From assembly GCF_003674095.1 (NCBI RefSeq), contig NZ_RDBF01000001.1, positions 1 through 64,000 on the forward strand: DNA of 64,000 nucleotides. Direction: 5' to 3'. The position numbers and the translations under genes were made by a program. This document shows, piece by piece, positions 16,381-24,503 of this stretch (positions within the stretch are counted from its first letter, which is position 1; each line of letters starts with the position of its first letter). The stretch is from Aeromicrobium phragmitis. Its GTDB lineage: Bacteria; Actinomycetota; Actinomycetes; Propionibacteriales; Nocardioidaceae. A model generated the notes under the pieces. The model did not search any database. It was not told where the DNA came from and saw nothing but the letters and a program-made list of their open reading frames with translations.

Positions 16381-18242
16381 GACGACCTTTCTCCGATGCG
16401 ACGATTCGGGCTCATCTTCTCGCACGCGCGCGCTAGCTCGAAGGTGAGTTCGCGTTCCGGAAGGGATTCCAGGCCGGCGAGCTCCGAAGGTTCGACGGTG
16501 CCCACGGTGACGTGCGAGACCAGGGGATGCCGGGGGCGCGAGTCGACCTCGCCCTCGGTCAACAGGATCTCGTGCAGCTTCTCGCCAGGTTTGAGTCCGG
16601 TGATCTCGATCTCGAGGTCCTTCCCAGAATGCTCGATCATGCGTCGCGCGACCTCGATGATGCGAACCGGCTCGCCCATGTCGAGAACCAGGGCTTCGCC
16701 GTCCCGCCCGATCGCTGCCGCCTGGATCACCAGTTGCACCGCTTCGTTCACCGTCATGAAAAACCGCGTGACCTCAGGATGTGTGACGGTGACAGGACCC
16801 CCGGCCGCGATCTGGGCGGCAAAGGTCGTGAGTACCGAGCCGCGGGTACCGAGCACGTTGCCGAACCGGACGCTGAGATAGGTACCTCCGTAGTCGCGCG
16901 TGTGCGCAGCGGTCAGTCCCTCGGCCAATCGCTTGGTATAACCGAGAACGTTCTGTGGTGCCGCAGCCTTATCGGTCGAGATATTGACGAACCGCTCGAC
17001 CCCGACCGCCGACGCCGCCTCCAGCACGTTCCCGGTGCCGAGCACGTTCGTCTTGAATGCCTCCAACGGATGCTGTTCCAGAACGTTGACGTGCTTGAGC
17101 GCAGCGGCGTGGAATACCACCTCGGGGCGATGATGCTCGAAGACGTCCTTCAACCGCGCGCCGTCACGGATGTCGGCGAGGACGACGCTGGGCGATTCCA
17201 GGTCCGCCCGTCCATACATGGACAGCAGCAGGGCGTGAAGCGCGGACTCGTCACGGTCGAGCACGACGAGGGACGCGGGTGAATACTCCTTGACCTGACG
17301 GGCGATCTCCGAACCGATCGAACCACCGGCTCCCGTCACGAGGACCCGTTTGCCGGTCAGGTAACTGGCGATCGCGTCCACGTCCGTGTCGATGGGGCGA
17401 CGGCCCAGGAGATCCTCGGGCTCCACGTCGCGGACGTCGCGGACCGTGATGCCACCATCGATCATCTCCGAAATGCTGGGCAGCACTTTGACGTCGAGCC
17501 CGCCCTCGACAGCGAGGTCGTAGATCGCGCGCATCCCTGCCGCGTCCAGCGAACGGAGAGCGATGATCGCCGTCGTCGCCTCGTAGCGGTGCGCGACCTC
17601 GAGCAGGTCCCGAACCCGGCCCGCCACGGGCACGCCGAGGTAGCGGAAGTGCTTGCGCGACGGGTTGTCCTCGACGAAGGCCTGCGGCGCCCAGGTTCGG
17701 TCGTCACGCAGCATCGAGCGAACGAGTTCCCGTCCGGAATCTCCAGCTCCGACGATGATGACCCGTTTCGCGCCGTCGGGCGCACGACGCCGGGGCTCAA
17801 GCACCACCATTCGCCACATGAGGCGCGGCCACACGGCGAGCCAGACCGCGATCGGCGTCGCGATCAGGGGTACCGATCGGGCCACGAACGCGTCGGGAAA
17901 CGCGACCATGTTCACGAGTGTCGCGACGACACCGACGCCGCCCATCAGGATCGTGATCATGACCGCTTCATCGAAGCTGCCGGTGGCATGTCTGCCGCGA
18001 TTCGTCTTGAGAAGCGCCGCCAGGCCCAGATACAGCGTGAGGGCGAGGGCCCCGATCACCAGGCAACCGAAGAGCGGGATGGCACCATCGGCTTCACGGA
18101 TCGTGAGGGCGGGGGCGACCAGCCACGTCTCCCGCCGTAGCCCCGCCGCGAGATAGGCGGCGGCGACCCACGCGAGCGAGTCGACGACGACCAGCAGCAG
18201 CGTGCGGCGGCGACGCGCCTGCACGATCAAGCTGTTCCGCAT
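16377..18242 (-). CDS. Membrane-bound UDP-GlcNAc 4,6-dehydratase (PglF/WbpM/EpsC-like)
   Basis: 621 residues. Four N-terminal membrane helices (about residues 15-130) precede a first nucleotide-binding segment (IVGAGDSGRELVRSML) and a second, catalytic SDR domain with VTGAGGSIGSEIARQ near residue 305. VFHAAALKHVNVLE and NISTDKAAAPQNVLGYTKRLAE follow. The family catalyses C6 dehydration of UDP-GlcNAc to UDP-4-keto-6-deoxy sugar, as in bacillosamine synthesis. It is the first gene of the three-gene operon with the EpsN-like aminotransferase (four-base overlap) and the acyltransferase. A CRP/GlxR-like box lies about 95 bases upstream. Confidence 0.88.
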   Translation of the reverse strand: MRNSLIVQARRRRTLLLVVVDSLAWVAAAYLAAGLRRETWLVAPALTIREADGAIPLFGCLVIGALALTLYLGLAALLKTNRGRHATGSFDEAVMITILMGGVGVVATLVNMVAFPDAFVARSVPLIATPIAVWLAVWPRLMWRMVVLEPRRRAPDGAKRVIIVGAGDSGRELVRSMLRDDRTWAPQAFVEDNPSRKHFRYLGVPVAGRVRDLLEVAHRYEATTAIIALRSLDAAGMRAIYDLAVEGGLDVKVLPSISEMIDGGITVRDVRDVEPEDLLGRRPIDTDVDAIASYLTGKRVLVTGAGGSIGSEIARQVKEYSPASLVVLDRDESALHALLLSMYGRADLESPSVVLADIRDGARLKDVFEHHRPEVVFHAAALKHVNVLEQHPLEAFKTNVLGTGNVLEAASAVGVERFVNISTDKAAAPQNVLGYTKRLAEGLTAAHTRDYGGTYLSVRFGNVLGTRGSVLTTFAAQIAAGGPVTVTHPEVTRFFMTVNEAVQLVIQAAAIGRDGEALVLDMGEPVRIIEVARRMIEHSGKDLEIEITGLKPGEKLHEILLTEGEVDSRPRHPLVSHVTVGTVEPSELAGLESLPERELTFELARACEKMSPNRRIGERSS

Positions 18243-18884
18243 CCTGTCCCGCTTCCGCTACCCGGTCGATCCCCATCGGCCAGTCTCACACCTCGAAAGC
18301 GCGTCCTGCAGCGAACGCCCGGATGCTGAACTCACAACGTGACCTAAATCACACGAAACAATCTGCACTGATGTTCTCATTCGGATCCCCCCGGTAGCCG
18401 ATATGAATACTTAGGTTCTTACCCGATTTCGGTGGGGTATTCGCACCGCCCGTTCTCGGCTGACGGCCGCTCTTCGATCTCGACCGCGCTCTGCAGAAAT
18501 GGAAGGTCCTGGGTCGGCTCCGACGTGGTGAGGTCGCGCCCTCCCATGGACGTCTCAATGCGCAGTGCCATACCGGCCAGGCTACTCGAATTCCAGGGGA
18601 ACGCCTCTCTAGGAACAGTCCGCGGGCCAACCCACACCGGAGCACCGCGCGCGCTGAGGCTCGAAACTCGGCACCTGCTCGGTCACCAGCGGACGTCGCC
18701 CCGCCTGCCCCGCGCGAATCGCGGTGGCAGGTAGTGACGTCGCGCTGTCGCATGCGGTCGCCACGGCCCAGTGTCACGACGTAGCTGCCGGACATCGACC
18801 CGGACAAGGTGGACAATCCCGCGAGTTCGGGGGCAAGCACGTAATACCCATTCCAGGAACTGGGCGCATTGCTAGAATTGGAAT
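18243..18884. other. 642-base non-coding interval
   Basis: The interval separates the polysaccharide locus from the RpiR-controlled catabolic region. It contains the CRP/GlxR-like box listed separately. A possible 50-codon reverse-strand frame runs from an ATG at 18571 to a stop at 18419, but has no good ribosome binding site and no recognisable family, so I do not call it as a gene. The right end must contain the promoter of the RpiR-family gene. No repeats, tRNA or terminators were seen. Confidence 0.5.
18338..18353. promoter_or_regulatory. CRP/GlxR-like operator upstream of the dehydratase operon
   Basis: The sequence CGTGACCTAAATCACA matches the actinobacterial GlxR/CRP pattern TGTGANNTANNTCACA at all fixed positions except the first. 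It lies about 96 bases upstream of the minus-strand dehydratase start and suggests cAMP-type control of the diamino-sugar genes. Binding is inferred from the motif only. Confidence 0.55.
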
Positions 18885-19745
18885 ATGACGGTCATCCCAG
18901 GCGAGCACAGTTCAGTTCGATCGCTGGTCTACTCGAATATGGACACGCTCAGCGACAGCGAACGGCGGGTGGGACGCGCCTTGTTGGCACAATATCCGAC
19001 CGCCGGTCTGACTACCGTTGCCGAGCTAGCGGGGGTCGCGGGAGTTAGCCCGCCGACCGTCATCCGCTTCGTCAATCGGCTTGGATTCACCGGGTTCCCA
19101 GCCCTGCAACGTGCGCTCGTACACGAGCTGAATGGCGAACTCGGTTCGCCTCTCAAGCAGTACCCGGAAAAGACACACGGCCGCGGCGACAGCGGTGGAC
19201 TACAACATCACTACGACGCCTTCTCGGCAATGCTCAGCTCCACCTTCAACGAAGTACCCGAATCTGAGTTCGCGACTCTGGTCCGCCTCCTGTCAGACCC
19301 CTCACGCCAGATCCGCATCATCGGGGGCCGCTTCAGCCGAGTGCTCGCCGACTACACCGCCATGCACCTGCAGCTCCTGCGTGCCGGCGTCGAGTTCATC
19401 AGCAGCGAGGACATCGCCCAGCGCACCGCCATCGCCGACAGCTCCAGTTCCACAGTGCTCGTCGTCTACGACTACCGCCGGTACTCCGAATCGATCCTCC
19501 AGTTCGCTCGCCAGATGAACGAACGCGGCGCGACGGTCTGCCTGTTCACCGACAACTGGCTCTCCCCCATCGCGAAGTTCGCCAAGGTGGTGCTCCCAAG
19601 CCGCGTCGACAGCGCCTCGCCCTTCGACTCCTTGATGGCCGCGATGGCCGCCAGCGAAGCGGCCATCGGCGCCGTCGCCGACCAACTCGGCGAGCAGGGC
19701 GTCCGGCGTTTGTCGGTGATCGAGTCCTCACTCGACAACCAGTAA
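18885..19745 (+). CDS. MurR/RpiR-family transcriptional regulator
   Basis: 286 residues. The N-terminal RpiR-type HTH (residues about 15-85) includes LSDSERRVGRALL and TTVAELAGVAGVSPPTVIRFVNRLGF. A C-terminal SIS domain (about 115-265) has RIIGGRFSRVLADY and TVLVVYDYRRYSES, the usual phosphosugar-binding fold; several RpiR members regulate amino acid or amine pathways instead. It is convergent with the Liv transporter operon, whose last gene ends 31 bases away, so it is the likely controller of the divergent catabolic operons around 28.5 kb. The ATG has only a weak GGAA upstream. Confidence 0.85.
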   Translation: MTVIPGEHSSVRSLVYSNMDTLSDSERRVGRALLAQYPTAGLTTVAELAGVAGVSPPTVIRFVNRLGFTGFPALQRALVHELNGELGSPLKQYPEKTHGRGDSGGLQHHYDAFSAMLSSTFNEVPESEFATLVRLLSDPSRQIRIIGGRFSRVLADYTAMHLQLLRAGVEFISSEDIAQRTAIADSSSSTVLVVYDYRRYSESILQFARQMNERGATVCLFTDNWLSPIAKFAKVVLPSRVDSASPFDSLMAAMAASEAAIGAVADQLGEQGVRRLSVIESSLDNQ

Positions 19746-19775
19746 CGCCCACCAGCTCCACCGGCGCAAGCTGGG

Positions 19776-20834
19776 CTAGGCGCTGGCTCCCTCAGGTTGT
19801 GGCTCCACTTCGTCGGTCTGTTGCTGCCGACCACGCTGGCCCAACTCGCCCGAGCCCATCAGCCCCAACGGGAACTTGATCAGTACGACGAGCAACAGCG
19901 CCGCCAGCATCAAATCAGCGACGCCTGCCGGCAACGCCGAGCCGCCCGTGAACTGGCCGTCCTGAAAACGCCGCAGCACTTCCTGCAACAAACTCACCCC
20001 TACGGCCCCTAGGACCGCTCCGCTCAAGGAGAGGTAACCGCCGAGCACCACCATCACGATGAAGCTGAAGGTCGTCGACAAGAAGAAGACGCTCACGTTG
20101 AACGAGGTGATGAAGGAGGCATACAAGGCGCCCGCCGCTCCACACAAGAACGCGCTGAGCACCCATGCAGTCGCTCGATGCCGCCCCACGGATACGCCGC
20201 TGGCGACCGACGCCCAGTAGTCCTCTCGCGACGCCCGCAGCTGAAGTCCGCTGCGGGACGACTGATACGCCCAGGCGACGATAATCGCGGCCACCGCGAA
20301 CCCGAGGCCGGACCACAACGTCGTCGCCTGCGGAATGCCGATCATGCTCGATGAACCCCGTGTCACCGATGTCCAGCTGCTCAGGACGTTGTACGTCACC
20401 ATCAAGACCGCCAGCGTGGCGATCCCGGACTGCAATCCGGAGAGCCGCGCGATGCCCGGAGCCGTGATCAGCCCCAATACCGCCGCCACAAGACCACCGA
20501 CGACCACCGCCACCACGAAGCTCGACTGCAGCTCCCGCAGGAACGACATAGGCTCCGGCAGCTGGCTGAACAACGTCCCTTTCAGCGGCACCGGGATCGT
20601 CAAGAACGCCGCTGTGTACGCCCCGAGCGCCATGAACGCCACGTGCCCGAAGGACATGATCCCCGAATTCGCCGAGAAGGTGGACAACCCGGTCACGAAC
20701 ACGATGGAGATCAAAGCGAGGACAGCGACCCGCTCGACGGTCGGACCGCCCGCCAGACCGGCGACCGCCACGACACCGGCGATCGCGCACAACAGCAGAG
20801 GAGTACGGAGTCGAACAAGAACTTGCGTCGTCAT
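19776..20834 (-). CDS. livM: Branched-chain/amide-type ABC transporter permease, LivM family
   Basis: 352 residues with about nine to ten membrane helices. The LivM signatures are present: NSGIMSFGHVAFMALGAYTAA near residue 55 and, near residue 200, the loop SREDYWASVASGVSVGRHRATAW, the cytoplasmic EAA-like segment contacting the ATPase. Residues after about 325 form a polar Gln-rich tail. It pairs with LivH to form the membrane channel of the HAAT-type importer. The ATG overlaps the livH stop (ATGA). It is the last gene in the transporter operon. Confidence 0.88.
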   Translation of the reverse strand: MTTQVLVRLRTPLLLCAIAGVVAVAGLAGGPTVERVAVLALISIVFVTGLSTFSANSGIMSFGHVAFMALGAYTAAFLTIPVPLKGTLFSQLPEPMSFLRELQSSFVVAVVVGGLVAAVLGLITAPGIARLSGLQSGIATLAVLMVTYNVLSSWTSVTRGSSSMIGIPQATTLWSGLGFAVAAIIVAWAYQSSRSGLQLRASREDYWASVASGVSVGRHRATAWVLSAFLCGAAGALYASFITSFNVSVFFLSTTFSFIVMVVLGGYLSLSGAVLGAVGVSLLQEVLRRFQDGQFTGGSALPAGVADLMLAALLLVVLIKFPLGLMGSGELGQRGRQQQTDEVEPQPEGASA

Positions 20835-21706
20835 GAGACACGCACCTTCGATCCAGAGAGAAGACCCTGAGGCCGAACGACCAGGACGGCGATCAGAGCG
20901 GTGAACAAGAAGGCATCTCGGAAGGCGATCAGGCTACTGGGCAATAAGGCCTCCAACGTCGCGGTCCCGACGCCGAGAATGAACCCACCGAGCGCAGCAC
21001 CACGCAGACTGCTCATACCGCCCAACACGGCACCGATGACCCCCACGAGCATCGGCTGCAGACCCATCTCGGCTGAGACCGCACCCTGGCGCGCCACGAA
21101 AACCACCGCTCCGATACCGGCCAGAACCCCGGCGATCACAAACGCGCTCGCAATCACCCGATTTCCCTTGACCCCCAAAGCCTCGGCCATCTGAAAGTTC
21201 TCCGCCGCGGCGCGGAGCTGAACCCCCAACGACGTCCGCCCCATCACGTACGCAACCGCCGCCAGAACAGTTCCGCACAACACAAAGGTCAGCAGGTCGA
21301 GGACGCTCACTCGCGCACCCAGGAGGTCAACGCGCTGAGACAGGAACGACTCCGGCGGCACGCCTTGCGCCCGCGGCAAGACCGTCATTCGCGCGACGCT
21401 CTGCAGTGCCAGGCTTACCGCGAACGACGCGATCATCAGGGTCACTGGGTCGGCACCGCGCAGCGGATGGAAAGCGAGACGTTCGCTCAACACCGCCACC
21501 ACGACGGCGAAGACCACCGCCATGATCACCGCGAAAAACCACGGCTGCTCGCGGAAGAAGTAGAGCGCGAACGCGGCGGCGAGGATGATCTCGCCGTAGG
21601 CGAAGTTCATCAGACCGAGGACGCCGAACAGCAGCGCGACGCCGATCGTCAGCAGCGCATACAGGGCACCGAGGCCCAGCGCGGAGATGAGGTACTCGAT
21701 GATCAC
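20831..21706 (-). CDS. livH: Branched-chain/amide-type ABC transporter permease, LivH family
   Basis: 291 residues with about eight helices. The typical LivH beginning is IIEYLISALGLGALYALLTIGVALLFGVLGLMNFAYGE. The EAA-like loop near residue 180 (LRAAAENFQMAEALGVKGNRVIA) and the GGMSSLRGAALGG segment near residue 235 are also present. It is one half of the channel with LivM. Its start codon overlaps the livF stop (ATGA), so it is translationally coupled. Confidence 0.9.
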   Translation of the reverse strand: MIIEYLISALGLGALYALLTIGVALLFGVLGLMNFAYGEIILAAAFALYFFREQPWFFAVIMAVVFAVVVAVLSERLAFHPLRGADPVTLMIASFAVSLALQSVARMTVLPRAQGVPPESFLSQRVDLLGARVSVLDLLTFVLCGTVLAAVAYVMGRTSLGVQLRAAAENFQMAEALGVKGNRVIASAFVIAGVLAGIGAVVFVARQGAVSAEMGLQPMLVGVIGAVLGGMSSLRGAALGGFILGVGTATLEALLPSSLIAFRDAFLFTALIAVLVVRPQGLLSGSKVRVS

Positions 21707-22440
21707 GATGCCGCCTTACCCGAATCGTTGGGTTCAAAGCCCAGGTACTCGACCACGGCCGGTGAAGCGCTCAACTCTGCCGCCGTTCCCGAACCGATCA
21801 CGCGGCCGGGCGCCTGCAGCACGTACGTGCGGTCGGCCACTTCGATCGAGCGCACGGCGTTCTGCTCGACGAGCAAAATCGTCACGCCTTCCGCGCGCAG
21901 TTGCTCGATCACGTCGAAGATCAGATCGACGATGATCGGCGCGAGGCCCAGCGTCGGCTCGTCGAGCAACAGCAGACGCGGATTGAGCATCATCGCCCGC
22001 GCGATCGCCAGCTGCTGCTGCTCCCCGCCCGACAGCAGGCTCGCTCCCCTGCCCCAGTACTTGCGCAGGACCGGAAACCGCTCAAGCTCACGCTCGATGT
22101 CGGCGTCCAGCGCCTTCTTGTCCCGCCGCGTCACACCACCCAGGCGGAGGTTCTCCCCGACCGTGAGGCTGCTGAAGATGCCCCGGTCTTCGGGCACAAA
22201 CGAGACGCCGCGCTTCAGATGCGAGAACTTGCGATCGTTGACCGCCGCACCGTCGATCATGACCGACCCCGAGTGCGGCCCGACCCAGCCCATGACGGCC
22301 TTCATCAGCGTGCTCTTGCCGGCGCCGTTCTGACCGATCAGCGCCACGAGCTCACCGTCGCGCACGTTCAGCGACGCGCCCTGAACGGCCATGACGGACG
22401 AGCCGTACTGGACGTACAGGTCGTCGATCACCAGGTCCAT
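21703..22440 (-). CDS. livF: ABC transporter ATP-binding protein, LivF family
   Basis: 245 residues from the ATG at 22440; the longer frame to 22551 lies inside livG. Walker A is GQNGAGKSTLMK near residue 36, the signature is LLSGGEQQQLAIARAM near 135, and Walker B is LLLLDEPTLGLAP near 155. LivF is the shorter of the two ATPases in HAAT importers and lacks the extra C-terminal LivG insert. It starts one base after the livG stop. Confidence 0.9.
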   Translation of the reverse strand: MDLVIDDLYVQYGSSVMAVQGASLNVRDGELVALIGQNGAGKSTLMKAVMGWVGPHSGSVMIDGAAVNDRKFSHLKRGVSFVPEDRGIFSSLTVGENLRLGGVTRRDKKALDADIERELERFPVLRKYWGRGASLLSGGEQQQLAIARAMMLNPRLLLLDEPTLGLAPIIVDLIFDVIEQLRAEGVTILLVEQNAVRSIEVADRTYVLQAPGRVIGSGTAAELSASPAVVEYLGFEPNDSGKAAS

Positions 22441-22441
22441 G

Positions 22442-23182
22442 TCACGCTCGCTTTCCGAAGTAGATCTCGATGACCTGCGGGTCCTTGCGAACGCGCTGCG
22501 GTTCACCCTCGATGACCGTCCGGCCGCTGTCGAGCACGTGCAGGCGATCACACGTGCCCATCACCACGGGCATGTCGTGTTCCACGAGCAGGACCCCGAT
22601 CCCGTGCTCGCGAGCGAACCCGCGAATGCTCTCGATAAGCTGCACTGCTTCGGTCTCGTTCTGTCCAGCCGCGGGCTCGTCCAGCAGCAGAAACCGTGGC
22701 TGCGCGGCCAGTGCCCGAGCGATCGCCGTCGTCCTGATGCGGCCCGCCGTCAACGAGTCCGCTGGCAGGTCGGCGACGTCGTCCAGGCCCAGTTGCGTGA
22801 GCGTCGAGCGGGCCGCGGCTCGCGCCGCGCCCCGGCGAAGCCCGGCACCCAGGGCGGCCACCTCGACGTTCTCGAACACCGTGAGCCGCTCGAACACCCG
22901 GCCGCTCTGATAAGTGCGGACGACCCCAGCGTGTACCCGTTTCCGCATCGACAACCGGCTGAGGTCGCTGTCGTCCAGCATCACCGCGCCCACGGTCGGC
23001 CGCAGCATGCCACTGAGCAGGTTCAGCGTGGTCGTCTTGCCCGAGCCGTTGGGGCCGATGAGACCCAGCACTTCGCCGCGTGACACCGACAGACTAACGC
23101 CGTCGACGGCCTTGACCCCGTCGAAGTGGACACCGGCATCATGCATGCTCAGCACGGAAGGTGAATCGAAATTCGCCGTCAT
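22442..23182 (-). CDS. livG: ABC transporter ATP-binding protein, LivG family
   Basis: 246 residues. Walker A is GPNGSGKTTTLNLLSG near residue 40. A LivG-specific loop (VVRTYQSGRVFERLTVFENVEVAALG) follows, then a degenerate signature, SLTAGRIRTTAIARALA, in place of LSGG. Walker B is RFLLLDEPAAGQNETE near 165. The signature serine-glycine pair is altered (SLTAG), which is unusual but tolerated in some LivG proteins. It lies four bases downstream of the binding-protein gene. Confidence 0.88.
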   Translation of the reverse strand: MTANFDSPSVLSMHDAGVHFDGVKAVDGVSLSVSRGEVLGLIGPNGSGKTTTLNLLSGMLRPTVGAVMLDDSDLSRLSMRKRVHAGVVRTYQSGRVFERLTVFENVEVAALGAGLRRGAARAAARSTLTQLGLDDVADLPADSLTAGRIRTTAIARALAAQPRFLLLDEPAAGQNETEAVQLIESIRGFAREHGIGVLLVEHDMPVVMGTCDRLHVLDSGRTVIEGEPQRVRKDPQVIEIYFGKRA

Positions 23183-23186
23183 GATC

Positions 23187-24434
23187 TCAACCAGCGCACG
23201 CGTTTCCGTCGCCGAGATCCGGCACCGAGTCGAGCCGCTGCTGCGTCACGAAGGTCATTGCGCCGCCGTCCACGTTGATGACGCTCATCGGGAAGTCGAT
23301 GATCTTGTGGCACGTCGGCGAGAAGTAGGTGACCTCGCCGACCGGGGTGTCAACCGGCTCGCCCTCCGCCAGCGCATCGCGCACGGCCGGACCGTCGAGC
23401 TCATCGACATCGGCGAGCGCCTCGGCGAACGCCGACACCATCGAGTAACCCAGCACCGCGTACGCCGACGTCGGCTCCGAACCGTACTCGTCCGCATACG
23501 CGGAGACGAACGCGTCGAGATCCTCCGAATCGGCTCCTGAGCAGTAGTTGTAGCAGGCGAAGCCCGTGTAATAGATGTTGCTCGCGTCGCCCACGATGTC
23601 GAGCAGCACTTGCCCGTCGAGCGCGGCAGGTCCGACGATCGGAACCTCCACACCCGACTCACGAAGCTGACGGATCGCCGTCGCTCCACCGGGGTTCCAG
23701 CTCGCCACGTAGACGAAGTCGGGTTGCGGCGAGAGACCGCGCAACCGAGCGGCCTGACTCGCGATGTTCACGCTGTCACCACCGGGGAACGCGTCCGCCC
23801 CGACGATCTCGCCGCCCAGCTCCTCGAACGTCGCCTGGAAGTACGCACCTGCGGACTTCGTGTACTCGATGCTCTCGTCCTGCAGAACGTAGGCAGTCTC
23901 CCACCCTTGGTCCGCCGCCCATGCGGCCCCCGTGCCGCCCTCGACATCACTACCAGCGTTGGCCGAGAAGACGAAGTCGCCGAGCGTCGTGCGGTCGGCC
24001 ATCTTCGGGTCGCCGGCGCAGATCGAGACTGCGGGGATCTCGGCGCTCTGCGCGACGCTCGCGCCGGGAGCACTCAGATCGAAGTCGCAAGGAGTGACGA
24101 GCAGATCGATGCCCTCACCGATCAGCTCCGTCGCCGCGGTACCCACCGTCTCGGGGCTGCTGCGGACATCGCGGGTGATCGCTCGGATGGTCTTGCCGCC
24201 GATCCCGCCCTCCTCGTTGAGCTGGTCGATCCGCAGCATCGCTGCCTGCTGGGGCTCCACATCGAACGGAGCCATGTTGCCGCTCTCGGAGGTCGCGAAG
24301 CCGATGACGATCTCATCGGCCTCGTCCGAGGAGCCGGAGTTCCCGCCGCAGGCGGCGAGAACCGTGAGCGCGGCGGTGGACACCGCCACCGCAGCCACTG
24401 ATCGGGCTGTTTTTGGGCGCACTGAGTAGAGCAT
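23187..24434 (-). CDS. livK: Substrate-binding lipoprotein of the HAAT/LivK family
   Basis: 415 residues. A signal peptide with lipobox LAAC (Cys near residue 29) indicates a lipoprotein tethered outside the membrane. The mature part begins with a Ser/Asp/Glu linker and then EIVIGFATSESGNMAPFD, the usual first strand of periplasmic-binding-protein type I amino acid and amide receptors. Family members bind branched-chain amino acids, urea, amides or aromatic acids; sequence alone does not fix the ligand. Four cysteines near CYNYCSG and the CHKI segment may form disulfides. It is the first transporter gene and follows a hairpin that may modulate its expression relative to the upstream enzymes. 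Confidence 0.88.
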   Translation of the reverse strand: MLYSVRPKTARSVAAVAVSTAALTVLAACGGNSGSSDEADEIVIGFATSESGNMAPFDVEPQQAAMLRIDQLNEEGGIGGKTIRAITRDVRSSPETVGTAATELIGEGIDLLVTPCDFDLSAPGASVAQSAEIPAVSICAGDPKMADRTTLGDFVFSANAGSDVEGGTGAAWAADQGWETAYVLQDESIEYTKSAGAYFQATFEELGGEIVGADAFPGGDSVNIASQAARLRGLSPQPDFVYVASWNPGGATAIRQLRESGVEVPIVGPAALDGQVLLDIVGDASNIYYTGFACYNYCSGADSEDLDAFVSAYADEYGSEPTSAYAVLGYSMVSAFAEALADVDELDGPAVRDALAEGEPVDTPVGEVTYFSPTCHKIIDFPMSVINVDGGAMTFVTQQRLDSVPDLGDGNACAG

Positions 24435-24475
24435 GGGTCCAGATTCCTCTCGGGGGGAGTGAGTGTTGGGGAGGA

Positions 24476-24498
24476 GTGACCGGCCTTCGCCGCGTCAC
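24476..24498 (-). promoter_or_regulatory. Intercistronic hairpin between aminotransferase and binding-protein genes
   Basis: GTGACCGGC, a CTTC loop and GCCGCGTCAC form a stem with one bulged base. It lies between the class III aminotransferase stop and the binding-protein start (69-base gap, the largest in this operon). It could act as a partial terminator or an RNA-stability element that lets transporter and enzymes be expressed at different levels. Confidence 0.45.
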
Positions 24499-24503
24499 CG
24501 TGA

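Noticed and set aside
18349-18840. 163-codon minus-strand frame and a nested 50-codon frame starting at 18571
   Set aside because: No convincing ribosome binding site and no recognisable family. Kept as non-coding with a note.
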